DNA from: Treponema sp.
Lineage (GTDB): Bacteria > Spirochaetota > Spirochaetia > Treponematales > Treponemataceae
Assembly (NCBI GenBank): GCA_016296575.1
Contig: JAEDJA010000003.1
Span: 1 to 64,000 of the forward strand
Direction of reading: 5' to 3'
Length of the DNA: 64,000 bases
This document shows, piece by piece, positions 16,169 to 24,071 of this stretch. The position numbers and the translations under genes were made by a program. The first letter of the stretch is position 1. Each line of letters opens with the position of its first letter. Under the pieces are notes generated by a model. That model worked only from the letters and a program-made list of their open reading frames with translations. It was not told the origin of the DNA and did no database searches.

Positions 16169-17242
16169 ATGACTCAATCTTCAGAATTCGAAAACATAGA
16201 TATTAACTCATTTTACGACAACGAACCTCTTCTTGTAGAAGAAACAGTTACTGAAGTCTTTTCTCCTAAAGAAGGACTTACAGTAAAAGCAGTTATGGAT
16301 AAGGTGCGTGGGCTAGATCCAGAACGGGCTGACATTTTTGAGGAACGAATCAAGGATCTTGAACATCTTGCTCAATCCGTTACCCGATTCCCTTCACTTT
16401 TGGAAAGACACGAGCTTGCTGGTGGAACTCGTACACCAATAATCCTTATTGAATCTCTTATAAAACACCTTGGACAGGGAGATGCAACACTTCAGCTTCC
16501 TTCAAAGGCTGTTCTTGGGAAAGGCTTTTTGGTTGCAAAAATGCACCTCCTTTCTTCCATTTCAAAATATGCTGGACGTGTTGAAGGGCTTGAAAAAGAA
16601 TCTAAAGATCTGGCCAATGATACCATTCTTGCCATGTTCAGCCTTCTTGCCGAAGACGTTTATTTGAATCTTATCTGTGACGACACTCAGCCTATGGAAT
16701 ATCGCCGGGAATGGGCACTTTCACTTCTGCTTCTGTGGGAACACTGGAATGACCAGAATGTAGAGAATGTTGCTCCTGTTCTTCAATCTGTTTGGCAGGC
16801 CCGAAGAAAACTGGCTCCAGCTTTTGGAACAATGATGGGGACTTCCGAATTGCTGCTCATTTCCATGCAGATGGACGAACAGTGGATTGCCTTTATCAAA
16901 CAGAAAATGGGTGATTCAGGCGTTTCTCAGGCAATGGAAGAATTCCTTTTTGGTATTTCCTACGAGCAGATTGGTACTCTCCGTTCAATTCTCCGCAACA
17001 AGGGAATTGCAGCCATTGGTCGTGATGAAGTTTCCGCCTTCCTTGGTGAACACGTAAAAGCTGATGCTGGTCTTGATTATCGAGATTTCTATTCAATGTA
17101 TACAGTTCGCCGTGATAACGCACGTTCCCGAGCCCGCCTCAAGCTGGAAGGTCCTCATAAAACACTTGAAGATTACTTCATTCAGTTTGTTACCGAATTA
17201 AATAAAGAAAAGCAGAAAAATGATGCCTTTGCTGACTCATAA
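16169..17242 (+). CDS. Conserved spirochete protein, unknown function
   Basis: A 357-residue soluble, mainly helical protein. No signal peptide, membrane segment or recognisable catalytic motif is visible. The N-terminal 40 residues are acidic and probably disordered; the rest is regular helices rich in Leu and Glu, with a tryptophan-containing middle (WALSLLLLWEHWNDQN) and a basic helix near the end (RRDNARSRARLKLEG). I do not recognise a named family. It sits between a PHP phosphoesterase and an Xre-cupin regulator, 26 bases before the latter, probably in one operon. A scaffold or HEAT-like protein is possible but not supported by clear repeats. Confidence 0.7.
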   Translation: MTQSSEFENIDINSFYDNEPLLVEETVTEVFSPKEGLTVKAVMDKVRGLDPERADIFEERIKDLEHLAQSVTRFPSLLERHELAGGTRTPIILIESLIKHLGQGDATLQLPSKAVLGKGFLVAKMHLLSSISKYAGRVEGLEKESKDLANDTILAMFSLLAEDVYLNLICDDTQPMEYRREWALSLLLLWEHWNDQNVENVAPVLQSVWQARRKLAPAFGTMMGTSELLLISMQMDEQWIAFIKQKMGDSGVSQAMEEFLFGISYEQIGTLRSILRNKGIAAIGRDEVSAFLGEHVKADAGLDYRDFYSMYTVRRDNARSRARLKLEGPHKTLEDYFIQFVTELNKEKQKNDAFADS

Positions 17243-17268
17243 TTTTAAAAAACTCTGGAGATATAAAA

Positions 17269-17874
17269 ATGTCTGATTCACTGGAAAAAAATGATAAAAA
17301 AAACCGCGTGCCTTATCACTTTGGTGAAAAACTGCGCCGTGTTCGGGAACAGAAGAACCTTACACTTAAAGTTGTTGCCCGTGAAGCCGGTGTAAGTGAA
17401 AGTCTTGTTTCCCAGATTGAACGAAACCTTGTAAGCCCTGCCATTGATACACTTTTGGCCCTTGCCGACGTTCTTGATGTAAATCTTGAATTCCTTTTTG
17501 AAGAATACCGCCGTGTTCATCCTGTTACTGTTCATTCTGCAGGAGAACGTCCTACCCGAGAAGAAGGCATGGTTATTTACGAAGAGCTGTGTCGCCCAAA
17601 TGCATTGGATCCAAACAGCAACCTTGAATCATACATGGTACGTATTCCTGCCGGTGCAAATACAAGTCACGGTTCTTATGGACATCCTGGCCGCGAATTT
17701 GGCATGGTAATTCAGGGAGAATGCACTTTGAAATACGAAAATAGAGAATATCATCTTAAAGCCGGAGATAGTGTTTCATTCCCTGCAGCCTCTCCTCATA
17801 CTCTGGAAAATACTGGCAAAGAAGAAATGAAAGCTTTTTGGGTGGTTACTCCTGCCCAAAGATTCATAGACTAG
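17269..17874 (+). CDS. Xre-family regulator with cupin domain
   Basis: A 201-residue transcription regulator. The HTH_3 domain (about 18-75) shows LRRVREQKNLTLKVVAREAG...SLVSQIERN, the classic Xre pattern. A cupin_2 domain follows (about 125-195) with the H-x-H-like start (SHGSYGHPGREFG) and PAASPHTLEN. This architecture (SutR/PuuR type) usually binds a small metabolite in the cupin and controls uptake or catabolic genes. A clean GGAG lies upstream. The second PHP gene starts 18 bases downstream. Confidence 0.93.
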   Translation: MSDSLEKNDKKNRVPYHFGEKLRRVREQKNLTLKVVAREAGVSESLVSQIERNLVSPAIDTLLALADVLDVNLEFLFEEYRRVHPVTVHSAGERPTREEGMVIYEELCRPNALDPNSNLESYMVRIPAGANTSHGSYGHPGREFGMVIQGECTLKYENREYHLKAGDSVSFPAASPHTLENTGKEEMKAFWVVTPAQRFID

Positions 17875-17892
17875 TTTTTTAGCGAGGCCTTT

Positions 17893-18591
17893 ATGGGATT
17901 TTTATACGAAACTCATCTTCATACGTCTCCAGTTAGTCGTTGTGGAGTTTCTAAACCTGCTGATTACATTGATGTTTACAAGCGGGCAGGCTATTGTGGA
18001 TTTTGCATTACAAATCACTTTTTTAATGGGAATTCTGGTGTTGATCACAGTCTGCCATGGAAAGATCAAATAGAATTTTTCTATGCTGCTTATGAAGAGG
18101 CCTTTACCGCCGCTCAGGGAACTGGAATTGATGTATTTTTTGGCATTGAATACAACTTTGAAGGTGACGAATATCTTCTTTACGGTCTTTCAAAACAATG
18201 GCTTTATGATCATCCTCAAATGATGCACTGGACTCACCAGGAATTGTTTGACGAAGTAAATAAAGCTGGTGGACTTATGATTCAGGCACATCCTTTCCGT
18301 TTTAGGGAATATATGCGTGCTTTTGTCCAGCATCCTGAATGTGTTCACGGTTTTGAAGTGTATAACAGCTGTAACCGTGACGATGAAAATCCAAAGGCAC
18401 TTGCTATGGCAATGGAAAACAATCTTTTGATGACAGGCGGTTCCGACATCCACAAAGCTGCTGACTGCCAACGCTTTATTACCGATGGTTCCTTTCCTCT
18501 TTCCGGAGTTGAACTGGAACACCAGGTTCACACTATCGAAGATTTTATCCGCGAAATTAAATCTGGAACTGCCAAAGTAATAAGTCACTAA
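17893..18591 (+). CDS. PHP-domain metal-dependent phosphoesterase
   Basis: A 232-residue PHP-family protein: ETHLHTSP with H8 and H10 near the start, ITNHFF, a central glutamate (FFGIEYNFEGDEY), IQAHPFR, and GGSDIHK near the end, which together make the usual trinuclear metal site. The family cleaves phosphoesters, often of histidinol phosphate or nucleotides. It is a shorter and different subgroup from the PHP gene at 15274. It is cytoplasmic and lies in the operon between the Xre-cupin regulator and the M16-like gene. Confidence 0.88.
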   Translation: MGFLYETHLHTSPVSRCGVSKPADYIDVYKRAGYCGFCITNHFFNGNSGVDHSLPWKDQIEFFYAAYEEAFTAAQGTGIDVFFGIEYNFEGDEYLLYGLSKQWLYDHPQMMHWTHQELFDEVNKAGGLMIQAHPFRFREYMRAFVQHPECVHGFEVYNSCNRDDENPKALAMAMENNLLMTGGSDIHKAADCQRFITDGSFPLSGVELEHQVHTIEDFIREIKSGTAKVISH

Positions 18592-18606
18592 AGGAAAGAT
18601 TTTTAA

Positions 18607-21435
18607 TTGATAAGATTTTTCAGACTAAAAAAACTATTTTTTGCTTTTTCTTTTTTTCTGATTTTGTCAGGTATTTGCCATGCCCAGTCGGATTTTCCAT
18701 CAGAAGCTTCAGATTTTCCATCAGAAGCTTCAACTGAATCTCTGCCGTCGGTGTTACAGCTTCCCGATCTTTTTGAAAACAAGATTGAAAATGGACTTTC
18801 CGTTTATCTTCTGGAAGACCTTTCAACTCCACTTGTTCGTGTTGAATTTGTTGCCAAGGCAGGTTTTTCTGATCAGACTGCCCAAAATACAGGATTTTTC
18901 AAGCTTTACGCAGCTCTTTTTGCCGATACTTTGAATTATCCTTTAGAAAATGCAGAATGTCTTTCCGATGCTTCAAGATTTTCACTTTATCTTTCGCCGT
19001 CAGAGCTTCCTGATTTTTTTGAAAAACTGGCCGAAACTGCCTTTAATCCACATTTTGCCGATGTTCAGATAAAGACAGCTCTTTCCTCCATGAAAAAACA
19101 GGTTCTTGAAAGTGCAAAAGATCCAGCTTCCCTTATAAACCAGGCTATTGATTCCAGGGTGTTTGCTTCTGCGCCATGGAAACATGATTCTGGAATTTAC
19201 CCTTCACTTTTTACCGGCACAACCAATGCCCAGGCACGGGTGATTCTTTCTGCCATTGGTGAAAAATTCTATCAACCTGACAACTGCGGACTTTTTGTAA
19301 GTGGAAATATAAATGAATCGGAAGTACTTTCTATTATTGATGATACATTTGGCCGTTACTACAAGGGCAGTTACCTTCCGCAAACTCATCTTGAAACAGA
19401 AGAAAAGGGAAACAGAAAGTTTGTAATTTCCAGTGACGACTTTTCCGACGAGTTCATTCAAACCGTTTTCCAATGGACAAGCCTTTCTTCCACTCAGGCA
19501 GATATGGCCGCCTGCATCTACAATTCTGACTCTTCTACCTGGAAAAATGCCCTTGTTTCTGATCAGCGCCTGAATTGTGTTGGAAGTGATTACATTTACG
19601 CTGCCAGTGCCGAAAAAAGTGGTTCTACTCGTTTTATTGTGCAGGCCCTGTTAAATGCAGGAAAAACATCACCATTGAATCAAGCCACTGACTTTCTTTC
19701 TGTTGCTCTGAACAATTTTTCCAACATCAATACTTACGAATATTACAACGCGGTTTCAAATCTTTATTACTCTTATATTGAAAAAACAAAATCTTCGGCT
19801 GCCTTTATGGAAACCCTGGCTCAATACTGGGTAAAAATGAACGTTCTTGGACTTACTTCCTCCAGCCTCAAAGACCTTTTTTCTGAAGATTTAATCCGTC
19901 ACCTGGAACAGCAGCCTGATTCTATCATCGAAAAGCTTTCCACCGAAGTTCCATTTCAATTTGTGCTTATTAATTCAAAACTCTACAATAAATATGCTTC
20001 TGATTTTAAAAAAGCTGGTTTTGCGGAAATTAATTCTAAAAATGCCTCCTGGTGGCAGACTTCTTTAGCAAATGCAGTTAAAGTCTATGAAGAAAAGCCT
20101 TTTTCACAAAACATTTCTACCAGCGACTGGTGGTGGGACTTTTACAACAAGAATCTCGAAAAACAGAATGTACTTCAACTAAAAAATTCAATTCCACTTT
20201 ACACCATTGAAAACGCTGGGGCTACTTCCAGACTGATTTTCAAAATCAAGGGCGGTTCTCTTCTTTCTGCCCAGAACCCTGGCTTTGAGGAAGTGATGGT
20301 AAATCTTCTTGCCGCATCGGTGAATAAACATCTCGCGGAAAAACAGGCCCAGTACATCATTTCCAGCAACTATGATATTTATGCTGAAACAAACCTTACG
20401 TCCAGCAGCATTTTCATTGAATTCAATCAATCTGATCTTCAGCAGGTTATTAAATCTTTTTATGATGCTCTTGTTTTTTCTGATTTCTATCCTTCTGACG
20501 CGGACCGAATTGTTACTTCCATTCAGACTAAAAACCGACTTCGAAAAGGAAGTACCGTAAATCAGCTTTATTCTGGACTTATTGAAGAAATTTTACCTGA
20601 AACCGATCTTTCTAAAGTGTATAATCCGGCAGATGAGATTTTATCCGACATTTCTTTCCAAAAGATTCTTGAAGCATACCCAGGTCTATTGAATGCAGGT
20701 CGTTTTGAAATCATTTTTGAAGGCAATAATCCTTCCCAAGCCTTTGCTGTTCTGGATCAGTATATGGGCACTCTACAGATTATAAATAAAATTGATGAAC
20801 CTGAACCTGCTCTGATCAATTTACCTCAAAAAGATAAAATTCGTCTTAAAGTGATTCACACCTTCCTTACCGACGTTGCCGCAAAAGATGCAGGACCACA
20901 ACCAGCAATTCTTGTTCCAACAAAAGAGTTCACTGATCCAATTATTTACGCTTTTTTCCCTGACGCATCTAAAACAAATGAAAATATTGATGGAAAAAAT
21001 CTTTCGCCTTTCAACGCAGTTTTGTATTATGCAGCCCATCGTCTTCAGCGTGAACTAAATCTTCTTAATCTTGAAGAATGCTCTGTTTCGGTTTCTGCCG
21101 CTACAGAAAATATTCCACTTGGTGCCATTATTGTAACTAATGTTTCTCACACAAAAACTGTTGATCAGGCACTGGATACCGTTCTTGCCCAGATTGCACA
21201 GGAACTGACCGTTCTTATGGATTTTGAAAAAACAACCCAAGAAATTAAAAATACCTGGACAAAAAACTTCTTTCCAAATGGAAAAAGTCATGCTGAGTTA
21301 AAGGCCCAGAACAATCACTATCTGGATGATTACATTACAGTTCACTGCCTTAACAACGAAGATTTCCTTTGGGTTTTGAATAATTTCTTCTCTGATAAAA
21401 CATTTACAGTTTATTCGGCAGACGCCACTTACTAA
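18607..21435 (+). CDS. M16-like secreted protein lacking the zinc motif
   Basis: A 942-residue protein with two M16 (insulinase/pitrilysin) halves. Residues 1-26 are a signal peptide (basic start, hydrophobic core, cleavage after CHA), so it is exported. The first domain begins at LENGLSVYLLEDLSTPLVRV-like sequence (about 57-80). Where active M16 enzymes carry HxxEH, this protein reads TGFFKLYAALF (95-105), with no His or Glu, and I find no HxxEH elsewhere. It is probably an inactive partner or chaperone, like the non-catalytic M16 subunits. The start is TTG with AAAGGA upstream. A 21-bp duplication (18691-18732) repeats DFPSEAS just after the signal peptide. Confidence 0.82.
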   Translation: MIRFFRLKKLFFAFSFFLILSGICHAQSDFPSEASDFPSEASTESLPSVLQLPDLFENKIENGLSVYLLEDLSTPLVRVEFVAKAGFSDQTAQNTGFFKLYAALFADTLNYPLENAECLSDASRFSLYLSPSELPDFFEKLAETAFNPHFADVQIKTALSSMKKQVLESAKDPASLINQAIDSRVFASAPWKHDSGIYPSLFTGTTNAQARVILSAIGEKFYQPDNCGLFVSGNINESEVLSIIDDTFGRYYKGSYLPQTHLETEEKGNRKFVISSDDFSDEFIQTVFQWTSLSSTQADMAACIYNSDSSTWKNALVSDQRLNCVGSDYIYAASAEKSGSTRFIVQALLNAGKTSPLNQATDFLSVALNNFSNINTYEYYNAVSNLYYSYIEKTKSSAAFMETLAQYWVKMNVLGLTSSSLKDLFSEDLIRHLEQQPDSIIEKLSTEVPFQFVLINSKLYNKYASDFKKAGFAEINSKNASWWQTSLANAVKVYEEKPFSQNISTSDWWWDFYNKNLEKQNVLQLKNSIPLYTIENAGATSRLIFKIKGGSLLSAQNPGFEEVMVNLLAASVNKHLAEKQAQYIISSNYDIYAETNLTSSSIFIEFNQSDLQQVIKSFYDALVFSDFYPSDADRIVTSIQTKNRLRKGSTVNQLYSGLIEEILPETDLSKVYNPADEILSDISFQKILEAYPGLLNAGRFEIIFEGNNPSQAFAVLDQYMGTLQIINKIDEPEPALINLPQKDKIRLKVIHTFLTDVAAKDAGPQPAILVPTKEFTDPIIYAFFPDASKTNENIDGKNLSPFNAVLYYAAHRLQRELNLLNLEECSVSVSAATENIPLGAIIVTNVSHTKTVDQALDTVLAQIAQELTVLMDFEKTTQEIKNTWTKNFFPNGKSHAELKAQNNHYLDDYITVHCLNNEDFLWVLNNFFSDKTFTVYSADATY
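18691..18732 (+). repeat. Exact 21-bp in-frame tandem duplication
   Basis: The 21-base unit at 18691-18711 is repeated exactly at 18712-18732, adding seven residues (DFPSEAS) after the signal peptide of the M16-like protein. Exact identity indicates a recent slippage event. Confidence 0.9.
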
Positions 21436-21437
21436 GA

Positions 21438-22016
21438 TTAAAAGACTACCTGATCCATTGGAATGTCATTTTCATCTGAAGGAAGATCGTCAACAAGCTG
21501 GCATGGAAAACAAATTCCCCATTTTACAAGTTGATTAGCTTTGTCCTCCATTGTGGAAAACCATTTGTCATAGTAGCCTTTTCCTCTTCCAAGTCGTTTT
21601 CCAGCTTTGGTAAAGGCGCGTCCTGGCACTAAAATCAGCGTATTTTCCAAAATATTTTCGGATCCAATTAGATTTTCAGAGGTTTTTGAAGGTTCCATTA
21701 TTCCAAAAGCACCTTTTTCAAGAAGGGAAGTGCTGCTGGTAAGAAAAAAATTCATTTCATCACCATTTACCACTGGAAGTGCCACTATTTTCCCCTGGGC
21801 AAATGCATTCTCCAAAAGTTCAGATAAATCCACCTCATCTGAAAGAGCTGAATATGCCAGTATAAGTGAAGCTTTTTTATATTCTTGGGAATTAATAATT
21901 TTTTGACAGATTTCTTTTTCCAGTTGATTTTTATCGTTCTTGTTTTCACAAAATACTTTAATTTTATCCTTAATTTCCTTTCGTAAAGCACTTTTTTCCA
22001 AAAAAATTTCGTTCAT
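21438..22016 (-). CDS. 5-formyltetrahydrofolate cyclo-ligase
   Basis: A 192-residue member of the 5-FTHF cyclo-ligase family, full length. Visible features: the N-terminal basic helix (KSALRKEIKDKIK), the ATP/substrate loop region (LPVVNGDEMNF), and near the C-terminus the signature GRGKGYYDKW, which binds ATP phosphate. It converts 5-formyl-THF to 5,10-methenyl-THF with ATP, returning folate to the active pool. It is convergent with the M16-like gene (2 bases apart) and divergent from tRNA-Asn. Confidence 0.93.
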   Translation of the reverse strand: MNEIFLEKSALRKEIKDKIKVFCENKNDKNQLEKEICQKIINSQEYKKASLILAYSALSDEVDLSELLENAFAQGKIVALPVVNGDEMNFFLTSSTSLLEKGAFGIMEPSKTSENLIGSENILENTLILVPGRAFTKAGKRLGRGKGYYDKWFSTMEDKANQLVKWGICFPCQLVDDLPSDENDIPMDQVVF

Positions 22017-22029
22017 TTATCAAACCTTA

Positions 22030-22058
22030 TTGACATTTTCTGTTATATTCTATAATAT
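22030..22058 (+). promoter_or_regulatory. Promoter of tRNA-Asn
   Basis: TTGACA (22030-22035) with TAATAT (22053-22058) at 17 bases, or TATAAT (22051-22056) at 15. A small hairpin ACGTTC-ACAA-GAACGT lies in the leader just before the tRNA. Confidence 0.65.
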
Positions 22059-22083
22059 ATTATTCACGTTCACAAGAACGTTC

Positions 22084-22156
22084 GCTTGCTTAGCTCAGCT
22101 GGTAGAGCAATGGACTGTTAATCCATGTGTCGCAGGTTCAAAACCTGCAGCAGGCG
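22084..22156 (+). tRNA. tRNA-Asn (GTT)
   Basis: A 73-base cloverleaf folds cleanly: acceptor GCTTGCT/AGCAGGC (one G-U pair), D arm GCTC/GAGC, anticodon arm ATGGA/TCCAT with loop CTGTTAA (anticodon GTT, Asn), and T arm GCAGG/CCTGC with TTC at the start of the loop. The discriminator is G, as expected for Asn. The 3' CCA is not encoded. Confidence 0.96.
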
Positions 22157-22161
22157 CAAAA

Positions 22162-22194
22162 AAGGCTTCTCGTAAGAGAAGCCTTAATTTTTTT
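22162..22194 (+). terminator. Terminator of tRNA-Asn
   Basis: A 10-bp perfect stem (AAGGCTTCTC / GAGAAGCCTT, loop GTAA) followed by AATTTTTTT, 5 bases after the tRNA. Confidence 0.9.
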
Positions 22195-22207
22195 AACCTC
22201 CCCCCCC

Positions 22208-22283
22208 AAAAAAAACACTTGTCATGTCCACCGTAGTGGAGATACCTTTTACTAAGAAGTTCTCTCTACTTCGCTCAAGATGA
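22208..22283. repeat. Short repeat element with TTGTCAT/ATGACA ends
   Basis: About 70 bases bounded by TTGTCAT and ATGACAG, containing a small palindrome (TCCACCGTAGTGGA) and the stretch CTACTTCGCTCAAGATGACA. This resembles the family of dispersed intergenic repeats of the 'GTCATCCTGAGCGAAG' type seen in many bacteria. A related copy is at 55525-55549. The antitoxin start codon lies in its right end. Confidence 0.5.
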
Positions 22284-22525
22284 CAGTTGGTGATTTTAAG
22301 GCACAGTTTTCTTCATCTTTGAATAAGGTTTTAGGTGGAGAGGAAATTCAAATTCTTTATGGTCGTTCCAAAAAACCAGTAGCACAATTTACAAGAATTC
22401 AGGAAAAATCAAAATCAAAAAAACGACCTCTTGGAATGTATGAAAATAAAGCCTCTTATTGGGAAGATGAAAATTTTGAGTTTTCACCTGAAAATCTTTT
22501 TGACAATGTTGATGATTTGGATTAG
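22280..22525 (+). CDS. Phd/YefM-type antitoxin
   Basis: An 81-residue type II antitoxin. The N-terminal DNA-binding half has the Phd pattern (TVGDFKAQFSSSLNKVLGGEEIQILYGRSKKPVAQF); the C-terminal half is acidic and probably disordered, wrapping the toxin. It would repress its own operon and neutralise the PIN-domain toxin encoded 9 bases downstream. The ATG lies in the right end of a repeat element and no good ribosome-binding site is visible, so the native upstream region may have been replaced. Typical members have a few more N-terminal residues before TVG. Confidence 0.85.
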   Translation: MTVGDFKAQFSSSLNKVLGGEEIQILYGRSKKPVAQFTRIQEKSKSKKRPLGMYENKASYWEDENFEFSPENLFDNVDDLD

Positions 22526-22534
22526 GTAAGTTCT

Positions 22535-22938
22535 ATGAAATATCTAATTGATACACAGGTTTTTATCTGGGCCTTATATGGATACAAAAAAAACTGAGCA
22601 AAAAAGTTTATGACATTATTTCTGATACAGAAAATGTAGTTTACATAAGTCCCATTAGTTTTTGGGAGATTGCCATCAAGCTTCAGCTAAAAAAACTAGA
22701 TTTTCGCGGCATTAATCCACTTCATCTTCCTCATATAGCTGAAGAGTTCGATTTTTCGCTTCTTAATCCTGAACCATATGACTATGTAAGTATTAGTACT
22801 GTACCTTTAAAAGAAAATCACAAGGATTCCTTTGACAGGATGTTAATTCAGCAGGCAATCCGAAACAACCTTATCCTCCTAAGTGCCAACGAAAAATTTC
22901 CCCAATACGAACAAAACGGCCTGCAGCTACTTTGGTAG
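22535..22938 (+). pseudogene. PIN-domain (VapC-like) toxin, frameshifted
   Basis: Frame 1 starts ATG 22535 and reads MKYLIDTQVFIWALYG, then stops at TGA 22595. The rest of the protein continues in the -1 frame from the eight-A tract (22586-22593) to TAG 22936. The joined product, about 133 residues, has the PIN acidic residues: D6 (LIDT), E in FWEIAIK, and D in KDSFDRMLIQQA. Members are RNases that cut tRNA or rRNA. The break lies on A AAA AAC in the correct frame, a standard -1 slippery heptamer, directly before the TGA. It is either a decayed or slip-inactivated toxin or a recoded one. It pairs with the Phd antitoxin. Confidence 0.8.
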
Positions 22939-22978
22939 AAATAATAGCCATGCCGTCTCGTTTTTTTTACTGATTTTT

Positions 22979-23170
22979 CTATTCCCAGAACAGGTCGTTC
23001 AGGGTTTTGTCCAGGGCCTTGCAGATTTGTATGCAAAGGTTGATGGTTGGGTTGTAATCACCGCTTTCAATACTGTTTATTGTCTGGCGGCTAACACCTA
23101 CTTTTTCTGCCAGTGTAGCCTGACTCATATCAAGAGCGGCTCGGGCTGCTTTCAGTTTCAGGTTTTTCAT
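22979..23170 (-). CDS. Xre-family HTH regulator
   Basis: A 63-residue protein that is just one HTH_3 domain: LKAARAALDMSQATLAEKVGVSRQTINSIE..., the YgzD/PaaX-like small Xre subgroup, ending with LNDLFW. It would bind operator DNA as a dimer. It follows the four- or five-helix membrane protein gene by 9 bases, a pairing frequent in Firmicutes and spirochetes in which the Xre protein represses its own operon. A palindromic operator candidate lies in the promoter of the pair. Confidence 0.92.
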   Translation of the reverse strand: MKNLKLKAARAALDMSQATLAEKVGVSRQTINSIESGDYNPTINLCIQICKALDKTLNDLFWE

Positions 23171-23179
23171 TCCACCCTC

Positions 23180-23731
23180 CTATTCTTCAATCTCTTCTTC
23201 TTTTTCTGCTTTTTTATTCTGCCAGAATCTAATGTTTGTTGAAATCAGGAGTGCAATGAACATTATTACAACTGCAATCCAGGAACCTTCTGCACGCAAT
23301 TTTCCATCAAGAAAGTAACTTCCTTCATCCATTGTACGAATACCAAGTACTACCAGCGGAATTACACAAATAAAATTAAAGAAGAACATCTTTTTGTAGG
23401 ATCCTTTTTCTGTTCTGAAAGAATAGTATGAATCATGGAAGATGTTGTAAACTATATTTACAGTTGCAGTAATAATTAAGATGAAAATACTTTCTGTAAA
23501 ACGATCTTCTGCCCAAACAATACCATTATCTGCAAGCAAACTAGTGGTAAAAGTAAGAACGGCAAAAACTACAAAACTCCATGTAAATCCTTTTGCCCTC
23601 ATCAATTTCTGACGTTCATCATATTCTCGTGTTGACTGACCTCTTTTTGCAAGTCTCTTGTTTTTCAAAATGATTGCAAATACTACAAAAATAATTCCAC
23701 CTAAAAATCCAATTGCTGTTACGTTATTCAT
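23180..23731 (-). CDS. Membrane protein paired with Xre regulator
   Basis: A 183-residue protein with about five hydrophobic helices (near 5-22, 50-70, 80-98, 117-133 and 153-172), a conserved-looking basic loop (REYDERQKLMRAKGFTW) and a charged Lys/Glu C-terminal tail. The 'YDERQ...RG.a...f' loop recalls small DUF-type membrane proteins commonly encoded next to Xre genes. The function is unknown. It is first in the two-gene operon. Confidence 0.7.
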   Translation of the reverse strand: MNNVTAIGFLGGIIFVVFAIILKNKRLAKRGQSTREYDERQKLMRAKGFTWSFVVFAVLTFTTSLLADNGIVWAEDRFTESIFILIITATVNIVYNIFHDSYYSFRTEKGSYKKMFFFNFICVIPLVVLGIRTMDEGSYFLDGKLRAEGSWIAVVIMFIALLISTNIRFWQNKKAEKEEEIEE

Positions 23732-23824
23732 AATTTAACCTCTTTATACATGTTGATTTTTGCAGGATCAGGAAGTTGAACATCTGCGCAATAACGTTCT
23801 GCGTTCCTCATCCCTACAATGTAA

Positions 23825-23853
23825 AATATACACGACATTTTGTCGCATGTCAA
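23825..23853 (-). promoter_or_regulatory. Sigma-70 promoter with palindromic operator
   Basis: On the minus strand: TTGACA (23853-23848), 17-base spacer, TATATT (23830-23825). The spacer holds a perfect 13-bp palindrome CGACA-AAA-TGTCG (23833-23845), placed where a bound repressor would block RNA polymerase. A second inverted repeat, TGTCAA...TTGACA, overlaps the -35 box. The Xre protein of the operon is the likely ligand. Confidence 0.7.
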
Positions 23854-23938
23854 CTATTTTTGACAATATTGCTAATTTTTTTTACAAAAAGTTCAAGAAA
23901 AGAGACAAAAAAATCCCCTCAGAATTTTTGGAAGGTCG

Positions 23939-24070
23939 TCAACCTAGTGTTCGAGGTATCAGCTTATCTAGTTCCTGACCGGTTGCCCATTCATAAAACT
24001 TATGGCGGAGACTGTCATCTGTGAGAATTGAATGTAATGAAAAATTGATTTCTGATTTGTCCTTTCTCAT
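23939..24070 (-). CDS. 43-residue ORF coupled to the ATPase gene
   Basis: Reading the minus strand, ATG 24070 opens one base after the TAA of the upstream ATPase gene. The frame encodes 43 residues (start MRKDKSEINFSLHSILTDD; end KLIPRTLG) and stops at TGA 23939. The sequence is hydrophilic and helical. I do not recognise it; it could be the start of a truncated gene or a real small protein. Tight coupling to the ATPase is the main support. Confidence 0.35.
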   Translation of the reverse strand: MRKDKSEINFSLHSILTDDSLRHKFYEWATGQELDKLIPRTLG

Positions 24071-24071
24071 T

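Noticed and set aside
22066..22081. Second RNA gene before tRNA-Asn
   Set aside because: ACGTTC-ACAA-GAACGT is only a 6-bp hairpin in the tRNA leader.
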